NCBI RefSeq assembly: GCF_017874355.1 | Contig: NZ_JAGGLI010000003.1 | Coordinates: 1-64,000, forward strand | From: Acetoanaerobium pronyense | GTDB taxonomy: Bacteria > Bacillota > Clostridia > Peptostreptococcales > Filifactoraceae | DNA length: 64,000 nt | Direction: 5' to 3' | Shown here: piece by piece, positions 27,799 through 37,200 of the stretch | How positions within the stretch are numbered: position 1 is the first letter of the stretch | Layout of the letters: each line of letters opens with the position of its first letter | Program-made: the position numbers and the translations under genes | Notes under the pieces: generated by a model | Seen by the model: only the letters and a program-made list of their open reading frames with translations | Databases searched by the model: none | What the model was told of the DNA's origin: nothing

Positions 27799-28413
27799 TT
27801 ACTTTTCCTCCTCATAACTTTTGACAATTTCCATGCTGTATCTACTAACCTTGCTTTTCTCAGCTGCTACTATAGCTTCAAGATCATTTACTGCTTTGGC
27901 TAAATTATCATTTAAAATAAAATAATCATATTTTTCTATTGTTCTTATCTCTTCAAGAGCTCTTTCCATGCGTTTTTCTATTTGGTCAAGGTTTTCTGTA
28001 CCTCTGTTTACAATGCGATTTTTTAATTCCTTTATAGAAGGCGGGAGTACAAATACTAAAACAGCATCACTATATTTTTCCTTAACCTTCATCGCTCCTA
28101 CTATCTCTATTTCTAAAAGAACATCCTTTCCTTCTTCAAGTCTGCTTAGGACCCAGTCCTTTGGTGTTCCGTAGTAGTTATCAAATACATGTACATATTC
28201 AAGTAGAGCATTTTCTCTTACTAAAGACTCAAAATGGTCTTTAGTTGTAAAGTGATAACTTATCCCTTCCTGCTCACCTTCTCTTGGCTTTCTTGTAGTT
28301 GTGGATATGGATATCAAAACATCTTTGTTCAGCTCAAGAAAATCTTTGCATATAGTTCCTTTACCTGCGCCAGATGGGCCAGAAACTACAATTAATAGTC
28401 CCTTTCTTTTCAT
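27799..28413 (-). CDS. gmk: Guanylate kinase
   Basis: The enzyme phosphorylates GMP to GDP. The P-loop SGPSGAGKGT is near residue 11, and GMP-binding motifs TTRKPREGE and SYHF are near 38-52. The length of 204 residues is normal. It is placed between remA and rpoZ as in many Firmicutes. Confidence 0.97.
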   Translation of the reverse strand: MKRKGLLIVVSGPSGAGKGTICKDFLELNKDVLISISTTTRKPREGEQEGISYHFTTKDHFESLVRENALLEYVHVFDNYYGTPKDWVLSRLEEGKDVLLEIEIVGAMKVKEKYSDAVLVFVLPPSIKELKNRIVNRGTENLDQIEKRMERALEEIRTIEKYDYFILNDNLAKAVNDLEAIVAAEKSKVSRYSMEIVKSYEEEK

Positions 28414-28426
28414 TTGTATCTCCTAT

Positions 28427-28684
28427 CTACTCTTCATGAGAATGATCGTCTTTTCCAACAAATCTATGGGCTACAGTTTCTGGCTGCACCGCTGATAATA
28501 TAATATGATCACTATCTGTAATTATAACAGCTCTAGTCCTTCTTCCATAAGTTGCATCTATAAGCTTTTGTGATTCTCTAGCATCTTGAATAACCCTTTT
28601 TATAGGGGCAGATTCCGGACTGACTATCGCAACAACCTTGCTTGACGATACAATATTTCCAAAACCAATATTGATAAGTCTCAT
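28427..28684 (-). CDS. remA: RemA-family DNA-binding regulator (DUF370)
   Basis: The 85-residue protein contains the characteristic INIGFGNIV and SPESAPIKR motifs of RemA, which in Bacillus activates extracellular matrix genes. In Clostridia the target is not known. The start is the ATG at 28684, because AGGAG ends 6 bases upstream and an earlier ATG lies inside that site. It is between yicC and gmk, the conserved order. Confidence 0.92.
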   Translation of the reverse strand: MRLINIGFGNIVSSSKVVAIVSPESAPIKRVIQDARESQKLIDATYGRRTRAVIITDSDHIILSAVQPETVAHRFVGKDDHSHEE

Positions 28685-28693
28685 AAGCATCTC

Positions 28694-29581
28694 CTACTCT
28701 ATATTTTGAATCTGTTCTCTTATTTTCTCAAGCTCGCTTTTAATGTCTACAACTTTTGAAGTTATTTCTATATTAGATGATTTAGAACCTATTGTATTGG
28801 CCTCTCTATTCATTTCCTGTATTAAAAAATCCAGCTTTCTTCCAATGGCTTCACCTGAGTTTAATGTTATACCTTCTAGCTGAAGAATATGACTTCTAAA
28901 TCTCACAATTTCCTCTGTTATGCTACTTTTGTCTGCGTATATAGCTGCCTCTTGAAGAAGTCTTTGTTCATCAGGCTGAACGTTAAAAGACTTTAAAATA
29001 TCCTCCATTTTCAACTTTAACCTTTGTCTATAATCTTCTTCCACTGTACTGGAAAGCCTCTCTATAATGTCAATATTTCCAGAGAGAATTTTTAGCCTGT
29101 TGTTTATGTCGTTTACCAGTTCTCTTCCTTCTAGCTCTCTCATATCCTTTAGAGATCTAAGAGCACTATTTAAACCGCTAAGCAGTTCAATTTTTATTTC
29201 GTCACTATCTATCTCATTTTCAGTTGTTTTTATTATATCTGGAAACCTTGTTATAGTTGATAGAGATATTTCTTCTTCTATATTCAGTTCTTTTTTTATT
29301 GTATGTAAAATCTCATTGTAATTTTTTACAAGCTCTGTATCTAATGAAAGCTTGGACTCTGATTGCCCATGCATATCCATTTTAATAAAAACCTCTACTC
29401 TTCCTCTTAATATGTCTTTTTTTATAATTTGTCTTATCCACTCTTCTAAAAAGGATATTCTTCTAGGCAATTTTATGTTTATATCTAAATATCTATGATT
29501 TATGGTTTTTATTTCCACTGTAAAGCTGTATTTTTCTGTTTTGCTTTCTCCACGGCCAAAACCTGTCATACTCATAACCAT
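28694..29581 (-). CDS. yicC: YicC family endoribonuclease-like protein
   Basis: The 295-residue protein begins MVMSMTGFGRGE, the family start, and has the NHRYLDINIKLPR motif near residue 30 and a C-terminal segment with KLDFLIQEMNREANTIGSK, split across the conserved DUF1732 helix. YicC proteins in other bacteria act on small RNAs as ribonucleases; activity here is inferred. It is the first gene of the operon and has a recognisable promoter. Confidence 0.92.
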   Translation of the reverse strand: MVMSMTGFGRGESKTEKYSFTVEIKTINHRYLDINIKLPRRISFLEEWIRQIIKKDILRGRVEVFIKMDMHGQSESKLSLDTELVKNYNEILHTIKKELNIEEEISLSTITRFPDIIKTTENEIDSDEIKIELLSGLNSALRSLKDMRELEGRELVNDINNRLKILSGNIDIIERLSSTVEEDYRQRLKLKMEDILKSFNVQPDEQRLLQEAAIYADKSSITEEIVRFRSHILQLEGITLNSGEAIGRKLDFLIQEMNREANTIGSKSSNIEITSKVVDIKSELEKIREQIQNIE

Positions 29582-29616
29582 AATGCATTCACCCCTCTTA
29601 AAAAATTCACCATAGT

Positions 29617-29646
29617 AGTATACCTCTTAGAGCTATATTTTATCAA
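29617..29646 (-). promoter_or_regulatory. Promoter of the yicC-remA-gmk-rpoZ-coaBC operon
   Basis: The minus strand has -35 TTGATA (29641-29646), 18 bases, and -10 TATACT (29617-29622). Confidence 0.65.
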
Positions 29647-29862
29647 CCATTAATATAGAGTCTATATAAGTTATAATGCCTTCAAATAAAGTAATATACT
29701 ACAGTCTTGCCTAATATATATTTTAAATATAAATTTTATAGACATGAATTTTAAAATCAACTTTATAAAAAAATATAATCTATTTTGTTAAAATCCATTA
29801 GAGTATATTATATAGAGGAAATACAAAAAAATAAATGATAATAAGAAAAAAATATATTTGCG
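29647..29862. other. AT-rich divergent intergenic spacer
   Basis: The 357 bases between yicC and rqcH hold the two divergent promoters at either end. The middle is extremely AT-rich with no coding frame, RNA gene or clear repeat that I can support. An 11-base inverted pair (29751-29761 and 29862-29872) is noted but may be chance. Confidence 0.6.
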
Positions 29863-29910
29863 TTGATTTTAAATCAATAGTAGGGTAAAACATTCATATG
29901 GGTATATAAT
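29863..29910 (+). promoter_or_regulatory. rqcH promoter region
   Basis: The plus strand has -35 TTGATT (29863-29868), 17 bases, and -10 TAAAAC (29886-29891). A second -10-like TATAAT sits at 29905-29910 without a good -35. A 15-base dyad, TTGATTT-T-AAATCAA (29863-29877), overlaps the -35 and could be an operator. Confidence 0.5.
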
Positions 29911-29938
29911 TAAAAAATTGAAAGACGAAGGTGATTAA

Positions 29939-31741
29939 ATGGCTTTAGATGGATTGACATTATATGGAATAACCAAAGAACTTCAAAATAGCATAACTGG
30001 TGCTAAAATAGATAAGATAAGCCAGGCTGAAAACGATGAAGTATTATTAAGTATAAGGGGAGATGGAAAAACCTTTAAATTATTAATAAGTGCTAACAGT
30101 TCTAATCCAAGAATATATTTTGTAGAAAAATATAAAAAGGAAAACCCCTTAAAAGCTCCTATGTTTCTAATGATTTTAAGAAAATATATTCAAAGCGGAA
30201 GGATATTAAAAATATCTCAAGAAGGATTGGAAAGAATAATCAAATTTGATATAGAGGCATATGACGATCTTAAGACTCCTAAAGTAAGGAGCCTTATTAT
30301 AGAAATCATGGGTAGACATAGCAATATTATACTTGTCGATAAAGATTCAAATAAAATACTAGACTCTATAAAAAGAATTCCTATAACAACTAGCTCTGTA
30401 AGAGAAGTATTACCTGGAAAGGATTATTTTCTCCCTCCTTCTCAGGGAAAACTCAACCCTATATCAAATCTGGATTTTTCATCTTTTGTATCAAAAATCA
30501 CTTCTAAGGACCTTTTGCTTTATAAAGCTATATATGAAAGCTATAGCGGAATAAGTCCTTTAATTGCAAAAGAAGTGTGTTATAGAGCTTCTTTGGATTT
30601 AGATTCATCAACTGCATCTATATCAAATTTTCAGCTTGAGAGACTTTTCAATTCATTTGAAAGAATGATTAATCAAATAAAAAATCATATTTTTTATCCT
30701 TGTATTGTCAGTGACTTAGCTTTAGACAAGATAATTGACTTTAGTATAATAAGACTTACAATATACGATTCCTTAAAGATAAAGGAATACGAGTCTATTA
30801 GCAAGGCTACTGAAGAATTTTATCTTTTAAGAGACCTAAAGGAAAGAATGTCCCAGAAAAACTCTAGCTTGAAAAAACTTGTAGCCCAAAAAATAGATAG
30901 ACTTGAAAACAAAATCTCAAAACAGAAAAACGAACTTCACGAAACTTTAGTTATGGAAGAATTAAAGAAAAAAGGTGATCTTTTAACTGCATATATATAT
31001 ATGCTTGAAAAAGGTATGAAATTCATTAATGTCCCTGATTTTTATAACGCAAATTCTCCTGAAATTACAATTGGACTTGATGAGAATCTTTCACCTTCTG
31101 AAAATATTCAAAAACTCTATAAAAAATATAATAAGCTTAAGAAGAGAAAATCCGAGCTTACTATCCAAATAAATCAATCTCAAGAAGAGCTTTCTTATCT
31201 TCAAAATGTTTTGCTTTCTATAGAAAACTGTGAAAGCTACCAAGAAATTGAAGATATAAGAGATGAACTTGCAAAGGAAGGCTATATAAAATCAAAGGGA
31301 ATTAACAAAAAAAATAAAAAAAGAGATGCCTCATTGGCTCTAGAGCCTCTTGAATTCAAATCTACAGATGGAACGAAAATACTTGTTGGAAGAAATAACA
31401 GGCAAAATGATCAGCTCACCTTTAAAATTTCGTCTCCTGATGATATATGGCTCCATACTAAAGATATAGCTGGCTCTCACGTAATAATAAAGACTTCTCT
31501 TGACTTAGTTTCAGAATCAACTCTTAAAGAAGGCGCAATCCTTGCTGCATATCACAGTAAAGGAAGGCTGTCATCAAATGTACCAGTGGACTATACATCA
31601 AGAAAAAATGTTAAAAAACCTTCAGGAGCAAAGCCTGGTATGGTAATTTATGAAAATCAGCATACTGTATATATTACTCCAAAAGAGGAGGATATTATTA
31701 GGATGAGGTGCATAAATGGAGAAAATAAAACTGATAGCTAA
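29939..31741 (+). CDS. rqcH: Rqc2 homolog RqcH (NFACT family)
   Basis: RqcH binds stalled 50S subunits and recruits tRNA-Ala to add alanine tails that mark the nascent chain for degradation. The 600-residue protein has an N-terminal NFACT-N domain (start MALDGLTLYGITKEL), a central helix-hairpin-helix and coiled-coil section (about 280-440), and a C-terminal NFACT-R domain with DIWLHTKDIAGSHVII near 505. Earlier names were fibronectin-binding protein or FbpA. GAAGGTGA lies 5 bases before the ATG. Its end overlaps the next gene. Confidence 0.95.
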   Translation: MALDGLTLYGITKELQNSITGAKIDKISQAENDEVLLSIRGDGKTFKLLISANSSNPRIYFVEKYKKENPLKAPMFLMILRKYIQSGRILKISQEGLERIIKFDIEAYDDLKTPKVRSLIIEIMGRHSNIILVDKDSNKILDSIKRIPITTSSVREVLPGKDYFLPPSQGKLNPISNLDFSSFVSKITSKDLLLYKAIYESYSGISPLIAKEVCYRASLDLDSSTASISNFQLERLFNSFERMINQIKNHIFYPCIVSDLALDKIIDFSIIRLTIYDSLKIKEYESISKATEEFYLLRDLKERMSQKNSSLKKLVAQKIDRLENKISKQKNELHETLVMEELKKKGDLLTAYIYMLEKGMKFINVPDFYNANSPEITIGLDENLSPSENIQKLYKKYNKLKKRKSELTIQINQSQEELSYLQNVLLSIENCESYQEIEDIRDELAKEGYIKSKGINKKNKKRDASLALEPLEFKSTDGTKILVGRNNRQNDQLTFKISSPDDIWLHTKDIAGSHVIIKTSLDLVSESTLKEGAILAAYHSKGRLSSNVPVDYTSRKNVKKPSGAKPGMVIYENQHTVYITPKEEDIIRMRCINGENKTDS

Positions 31742-32612
31742 AGAATTAATGGCAAGATTTTCAGGTCATAATATTGGTCCAACTGGTGGAATGCTAGCTT
31801 ACTTTTTTTTATTATCAATTTTTCCTTTTTTAATATTCCTAAATGCACTAATGGGGTTTTTAAATCTACCTATAGATCAAATAATGTCTGAACTTTATCA
31901 GATTGTGCCAAATGAAGTAGTGAGTCTTTTAGAAGGATATATTGATTCGGTGGTTATGGAAAGAAGTACTAGTCTTCTTTCTATTGGATTGCTTGCAGCT
32001 CTTTTTTCTGCCTCCAAAGCAGTAGATTCTCTGATTTTTGCTCTAAATACTGCCTATAATGTACAGAATAAAAGGAGCTTTATAAAGAAAAAATCCATAT
32101 CTATTTTCTTTACATTTCTTTTAGGACTATCTATCGCAATAACCCTTATTGTCCCTCCTCTTGGTAAAGATATGATGATGCCTATTGTGGATTTTTTTGG
32201 AGTTTCAGATTTTTTCATTACTCTGTGGGTCTATGTTAGATGGATTATAGTTTTTTCTATACTTTTTATTACTTTAGCTCTATTATATGTAATAGTTCCT
32301 TATAATAATCTCGGATTCAAATGGGCAATACCTGGAACAATTTTTTCAACTTTAGGATGGATACTTGTATCTTATGGTTTTGCACTATATGTTAACAATT
32401 TTGGAAACTATAGTGCTGTTTACGGTTCTTTAGGGGCCATTATCGTCCTTATGATATGGCTTTACATCAGCGGCATAATTCTTATAATAGGTGGAGAACT
32501 CAATCATATCCTTTATACTTCATCAAAATCAAAGGATGAACCTGATGAAAATCCAAAGGATTCTATAGATACAAAGTTTAAAAAACTAAAAGAAGACCTT
32601 GAAGTAAATTAG
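31716..32612 (+). CDS. YihY/BrkB family membrane protein
   Basis: This 298-residue protein with about six membrane helices belongs to the YihY (virulence factor BrkB) family; a hallmark GPTGGMLAYFFLLSIFPF lies near residue 21 and IVPYNNLGFKWAIPG near 193. An acidic hydrophilic tail follows the last helix. The family was once thought to be RNase BN; that is wrong, and transport or membrane roles remain unproven. It overlaps the 3' end of rqcH by 26 bases with a GAGGTG ribosome site, so the two are coupled. Confidence 0.9.
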   Translation: MEKIKLIAKELMARFSGHNIGPTGGMLAYFFLLSIFPFLIFLNALMGFLNLPIDQIMSELYQIVPNEVVSLLEGYIDSVVMERSTSLLSIGLLAALFSASKAVDSLIFALNTAYNVQNKRSFIKKKSISIFFTFLLGLSIAITLIVPPLGKDMMMPIVDFFGVSDFFITLWVYVRWIIVFSILFITLALLYVIVPYNNLGFKWAIPGTIFSTLGWILVSYGFALYVNNFGNYSAVYGSLGAIIVLMIWLYISGIILIIGGELNHILYTSSKSKDEPDENPKDSIDTKFKKLKEDLEVN

Positions 32613-32684
32613 TTTATATAAAAACTCCACAATTAGTAATCTTTGATTCTATTAATAGGTTATTTCAACTTATTCTATTCACAA

Positions 32685-32722
32685 TAAAAAATCACCCAAC
32701 TCCGGTTAGGTGATTTTTTATT
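32685..32722. terminator. Bidirectional terminator between the BrkB gene and uraA
   Basis: The hairpin AATCACC...GGTGATT (within 32689-32716; inner AAC/GTT pairs, loop TCCG) is flanked by As on the left and TTTTTTATTTT on the right. Confidence 0.75.
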
Positions 32723-32759
32723 TTATATTAAATTTCTAGTTATTAATATCAGATATTTT

Positions 32760-34004
32760 TTATTTGAATCCATGAAGGATTTTATTTAGAACTACTCCAA
32801 CTATTGCAGCAAGGCTAAGTCCTGATATACTTACAGTTGAATTTATAGGTATTGAAAGATTTATTCCAAAGTTTCCTCCTAATCCTATTATAAGAATCGC
32901 ACCTATTATAATTAGGTTTTTTACATCCATTTTTATGTTGCTATCTTTCATAGTCTTTACTCCAACGATTGATATCATGCTAAAGAGCATCAATGATATC
33001 CCGCCCATTACTGGTACTGGTATAGATTGCAAGAAGCCTCCTACTTTTCCTATGAAACCTAATACTATTGCTATTACTGCTGTTATTCTAAGGATTGAAG
33101 GATCGTAGTTTTTAGTTATTGCAAGGACTCCTGTATTTTCTCCATAAGTAGTATTTGCAGGTCCTCCTAAAAATCCAGCCGTTATTGTAGCAAGTCCATC
33201 TCCAAGCAAGCTTCTATTAAGTCCTGGTTCTTCCATGAAGTTCTTTCCTACAACCGCTCCATTTGTAGTGATATCTCCTATATGCTCCATAAATACCGCA
33301 AGAACCACAGGTGCGATGATTGATATAGCTCCTATATCAAACTTTGGAGCTGTAAATCCAGGCATTGTAAACCATCCTGCCGTGGTTATAGTTGATACAT
33401 CAAGAGCTCCTGTAAACGCAGATGCTATATAACCTATAGCCACTGCAGTTATGATAGCCATTTGCTTAAAGAAACCCTGTCCTTTGAAGGTAATCATCAA
33501 TGCAACAGAAAGGGTTAGTATCGCTAAAAAGAAGTTTGCAGATGCCATCCCAAATGCTACTGGCACAAGGTTAAGACCTATAACTACTATCATAGGACCT
33601 ATTACCTGAGAAGGAAAAAACGACTTGACTTTTTCAACTCCTACTGCTTTTACTATAAAGGACATAAGAACATATAATAATCCTGCTACAATAATACCGC
33701 CTTGAGCGTATGTAATGTCTCCGTAAAGCTCTCCTACGTATATAATTACTGGAATAAAGGCGAAACTAGAACCTAAAAATACTGGTACCTTTCCTTTTGT
33801 ACACAGATGAAAAATAAGTGTTCCTAGACCTGCACAGACAAGAGCAACCGAGCTGTTCATCCCTGTAAGTAGGGGAACTAGTACTGTAGCTCCAAACATT
33901 GCGATAAGATGCTGAAATGCAAGAGCCACCTTCTTAGCATTTTCTAAAAATGAGTCTCCTGAAATAGATGTTAAAGTTGTTTGATCAATTGTTTTCTCTG
34001 ACAT
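32760..34004 (-). CDS. uraA: Uracil permease (NCS2 family)
   Basis: This inner-membrane symporter imports uracil. The 414 residues give about 12-14 membrane helices. NCS2 features are seen: ALAFQHLIAMFGATVLVP near residue 26, a conserved acidic helix with VFMEHIGDITTNG near 240 and the GGPANTTYGEN motif near 285. It follows pyrR, the usual uracil-salvage pairing, and its leader carries a consensus PyrR-binding loop, so UMP is the expected signal. GGAGGAAAAT precedes the ATG. Confidence 0.95.
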   Translation of the reverse strand: MSEKTIDQTTLTSISGDSFLENAKKVALAFQHLIAMFGATVLVPLLTGMNSSVALVCAGLGTLIFHLCTKGKVPVFLGSSFAFIPVIIYVGELYGDITYAQGGIIVAGLLYVLMSFIVKAVGVEKVKSFFPSQVIGPMIVVIGLNLVPVAFGMASANFFLAILTLSVALMITFKGQGFFKQMAIITAVAIGYIASAFTGALDVSTITTAGWFTMPGFTAPKFDIGAISIIAPVVLAVFMEHIGDITTNGAVVGKNFMEEPGLNRSLLGDGLATITAGFLGGPANTTYGENTGVLAITKNYDPSILRITAVIAIVLGFIGKVGGFLQSIPVPVMGGISLMLFSMISIVGVKTMKDSNIKMDVKNLIIIGAILIIGLGGNFGINLSIPINSTVSISGLSLAAIVGVVLNKILHGFK

Positions 34005-34008
34005 TGAT

Positions 34009-34080
34009 TTTCCTCCTCTTCAAATTAGGAGGGAGAATTACTTCTCCCTTTTCAGCCTCACTGGACTAGATTAAAAGGTC
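34009..34080 (-). promoter_or_regulatory. PyrR-binding leader of uraA
   Basis: On the minus strand AGTCCAGTGAGGCT (34054-34067) matches the PyrR-binding-loop consensus and is closed by CCTTTT (34073-34078) with AAAAGG (34047-34052). It overlaps hairpin A, GGGAGAA/TTCTCCC (34042-34048, 34031-34037), which lacks a T-run. A CCTCCT (34027-34032) next to it is complementary to the uraA ribosome site AGGAGG (34012-34017). The pairing options suggest translational control by PyrR, discussed in the findings. Confidence 0.75.
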
Positions 34081-34090
34081 TTTAAATGCA

Positions 34091-34687
<597 letters not shown>

Positions 34688-34699
34688 CTAATTAGCTCT

Positions 34700-34729
34700 C
34701 CTTCGATGCATCTCGTGCAAAATTAAAGG
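34700..34729 (-). promoter_or_regulatory. PyrR-binding hairpin (anti-antiterminator) in the pyrR leader
   Basis: CCTT...AAGG encloses TGCA-CGAGA-TGCA, a loop like the PyrR-binding loop but with the C-G pair at the loop base replaced by A-T. When bound it would hide the strand needed for antitermination, so the downstream terminator forms. Confidence 0.65.
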
Positions 34730-34742
34730 ATATTCTTATACG

Positions 34743-34771
34743 ATTATATAACCTTTTAGAGTTTTAATCAA
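34743..34771 (-). promoter_or_regulatory. pyrR-uraA promoter
   Basis: The minus strand has -35 TTGATT (34766-34771), 17 bases, and a perfect -10 TATAAT (34743-34748). The -35 overlaps the end of the upstream pseudouridine synthase gene. The predicted start is near 34736, giving a leader of about 110 bases. Confidence 0.8.
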
Positions 34772-35681
34772 GAGAAAGTTTTCTAAGAGCTTCTTTAAAA
34801 ACTTGTGGAGGTTCATTTGAAAATTCCATAAACTCATTTGTAAATGGATGAACAAATCCTATCACGCCAGCATGTAATAGCTGTCCATCAATTTTAATCT
34901 TAGGGTTTTTAGGGCCATAAAGCGGATCTCCTAAAAGAGGATATCCCTTGTAGGCCATATGAACTCTTATCTGATGAGTCCGTCCTGTTTCTAGGGTTGC
35001 TTGAAGATATGTATAGCCTTCTCCTCTTGATAAAACTTTAAAATGGGTAACAGCATTCTTCCCAGAAACTACAACTGCCATTTTAAGTCTATCTTTTGGA
35101 TTTCTACCAATGGGAGCATCTACTGTAAACTCATCTTCTTTTACTTCATTATGACAAATAAGGAAATAAACCCTTTTAATAGAATGATTTTTAAGCTGAT
35201 GAGATAAATGTCTATGGGCGTTATCTGTCTTTGCAATAAGCAAAAGTCCTGATGTATCCTTGTCAATCCTATGAACTATTCCAGGTCTTATAATTCCGTT
35301 TATTGAAGATAGATTTCCCTTCATGTGATAAAGAAGGGCATTTACTAAGGTTCCAGTGTAATTACCTGGTGCTGGATGTACTACCATTCCTCTGGGCTTA
35401 TATATCACTGCCAGCTCACTGTCTTCATATACTATTTCTACATCTATATTTTCCGGCTCTATATTTAATTCCTTTGGCTCTGGGATAGAAATCTCTACAA
35501 TATCCTCTTCAGAGACTTTATAGCTAGCTTTTTCAATTTTTTCATTTACAGTGACTTTTTTATCTTTAATTAAAGCCTGTATATAAGTCCTTGACCTTGA
35601 TTGTATCTCCTGAGCTAAAAAAGCATCTAGTCTAGTATCCTCATCATCCTCAAGTACAATAAATGTCTTTACTTCTTCCAT
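34764..35681 (-). CDS. RluA-family (RluD-type) pseudouridine synthase
   Basis: The 305-residue protein has an N-terminal S4 RNA-binding domain (about residues 17-75) and the RluA-family catalytic motif HRIDKDTSGLLLIAK near residue 137, in which Asp is the nucleophile. HQIRVHMAYKGYPLLGDPLYG follows near 240, here split around RVHMA. The family modifies rRNA or tRNA uridines; exact target is not shown. It starts right after lspA and precedes the pyr promoter, the conserved Firmicutes order. Confidence 0.92.
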   Translation of the reverse strand: MEEVKTFIVLEDDEDTRLDAFLAQEIQSRSRTYIQALIKDKKVTVNEKIEKASYKVSEEDIVEISIPEPKELNIEPENIDVEIVYEDSELAVIYKPRGMVVHPAPGNYTGTLVNALLYHMKGNLSSINGIIRPGIVHRIDKDTSGLLLIAKTDNAHRHLSHQLKNHSIKRVYFLICHNEVKEDEFTVDAPIGRNPKDRLKMAVVVSGKNAVTHFKVLSRGEGYTYLQATLETGRTHQIRVHMAYKGYPLLGDPLYGPKNPKIKIDGQLLHAGVIGFVHPFTNEFMEFSNEPPQVFKEALRKLSLD

Positions 35682-35683
35682 AT

Positions 35684-36133
35684 CTAATACTCCTCATCAA
35701 GCAAAGTATTATCTAATATTAAAAGGACTATTAAAGCAATGCCTCCTAATACTACACAAATATCCGCAAAATTAAAAACAAACTGCCATATCCCTCTAAA
35801 GTCAAACATATCAACCACAAACCCATGATAAATTCTATCTATAAGGTTTCCTATGGCTCCAGCAGCAATTACACTTAAAATCAGCTTAAGTCTTTTATCT
35901 ATGTTTTTTCTTAGGTATAAAAAAATCCCTATAAGCACTATAGAAGTTATAAAAATAAATAACCATTGTCTATTTTCAAGTATTCCAAAAGCTGCTCCTC
36001 TATTTTCCACATAGGTAAGATGAAAAAAATCTTCAATTATAGGATAAGAGCCAATTGTTTTTAAAGATGTGAGGGAAAAATATTTAATTATTTGATCTAT
36101 AAATACTAAAATAATTATAAAGATATAATACAT
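35684..36133 (-). CDS. lspA: Lipoprotein signal peptidase
   Basis: Signal peptidase II cleaves prolipoproteins after lipid attachment. Four membrane helices and both aspartate motifs are seen: GNLIDRIYHGFVVD near residue 97 and FNFADICVV near 120, with ENRGAAFGI near 43. The length of 149 residues is normal. It shares an operon with the pseudouridine synthase. Confidence 0.95.
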   Translation of the reverse strand: MYYIFIIILVFIDQIIKYFSLTSLKTIGSYPIIEDFFHLTYVENRGAAFGILENRQWLFIFITSIVLIGIFLYLRKNIDKRLKLILSVIAAGAIGNLIDRIYHGFVVDMFDFRGIWQFVFNFADICVVLGGIALIVLLILDNTLLDEEY

Positions 36134-36166
36134 AAAAGCTCCTTTTTAAATTAATTTCTTTTACTC

Positions 36167-37159
36167 TTACCTTAAGACAAATCCAACTTTTCTATAGACT
36201 TTATTGACTGTTTTAAACGCTTTTTTCCTTGCTTTTTCTGCCCCATTTGTATAAACCTGCTCTAGATAATCTTTATTATCTAAAAGTTCATGGTATTTTT
36301 CCCTTACTGGTCTTAATCCTTCGATTATAACTTCAGCTACATCCTTTTTAAAATCCCCGTAGCCTTTTCCTTCATATCTATTTACAATATCCCCAACAGA
36401 CTCTCCTGTAATACTTGAATATATATTAATAAGATTTTTTATTCCCTTTTGCTCATCATTATAGCTTATTACTCCAAGTGAATCTGTTACAGATTTTTTT
36501 ACTTTTGACATTATTATGTCAGGCTCTTCTATCATCGAGATAGGTCCATTTGGATTTTCATCAGATTTTGACATCTTTTGTGATGGATCTTGAAGACTCA
36601 TTATCCTAGCTCCTTCTTTAGGTATGAAAGGCTCGGGAATTACAAATGTATCACTATATCTTGAATTAAATCTTTGAGCCAAATCCCTTGCAAGCTCAAG
36701 ATGTTGCTTTTGGTCTTCTCCAACTGGAACTAGATGCGTACCATAAAGGAGTATATCTGCAGCCATAAGTACAGGGTAAGTATAAAGTCCTGCATTTAAA
36801 TTTTCAGCCTTTTTCTGGGATTTGTCTTTAAACTGAGTCATTCTGTTAAGTTCTCCCATATAAGTCATGGAATTTAGTATCCATGCTAACTGCAAATGCT
36901 CAGGAACATGTGACTGAATAAATATTGTATTTTTATCAGGATCTATCCCACTTGCGATATACTGTGCCAATACTTCAAGAGTAGTTCTACGAAGATCTTT
37001 AGGGATTTGAGGAACTGTGATTGCATGAAGATCTACTATGCAGTAATGGCAATCATATTCATCTTGAAGAGCTACCCAGTTTTTCATAGCCCCTATATAG
37101 TTTCCAAGTGTAAGCTTTCCAGAAGGTTGCATCCCACTCAATATTATTTTCTTTTCCAT
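36167..37159 (-). CDS. trpS: Tryptophanyl-tRNA synthetase
   Basis: The enzyme charges tRNA-Trp. The class I signature appears as GNYIG in LTLGNYIGAMKNW near residue 18, and the KMSKS loop is in SQKMSKSDEN near 195. The length of 330 residues is normal. No T-box leader is visible in the 41 bases before it. AGGAGG precedes the ATG. Confidence 0.96.
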   Translation of the reverse strand: MEKKIILSGMQPSGKLTLGNYIGAMKNWVALQDEYDCHYCIVDLHAITVPQIPKDLRRTTLEVLAQYIASGIDPDKNTIFIQSHVPEHLQLAWILNSMTYMGELNRMTQFKDKSQKKAENLNAGLYTYPVLMAADILLYGTHLVPVGEDQKQHLELARDLAQRFNSRYSDTFVIPEPFIPKEGARIMSLQDPSQKMSKSDENPNGPISMIEEPDIIMSKVKKSVTDSLGVISYNDEQKGIKNLINIYSSITGESVGDIVNRYEGKGYGDFKKDVAEVIIEGLRPVREKYHELLDNKDYLEQVYTNGAEKARKKAFKTVNKVYRKVGFVLR

Positions 37160-37200
37160 AAAAACCTCCTTTTGAAATTATATAAATAGTCATTTTTATA

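Noticed and set aside
29751-29872. 11-base inverted pair (29751-29761 and 29862-29872) as a long-range regulatory structure
   Set aside because: It is AT-rich, about 100 bases apart, and likely chance.
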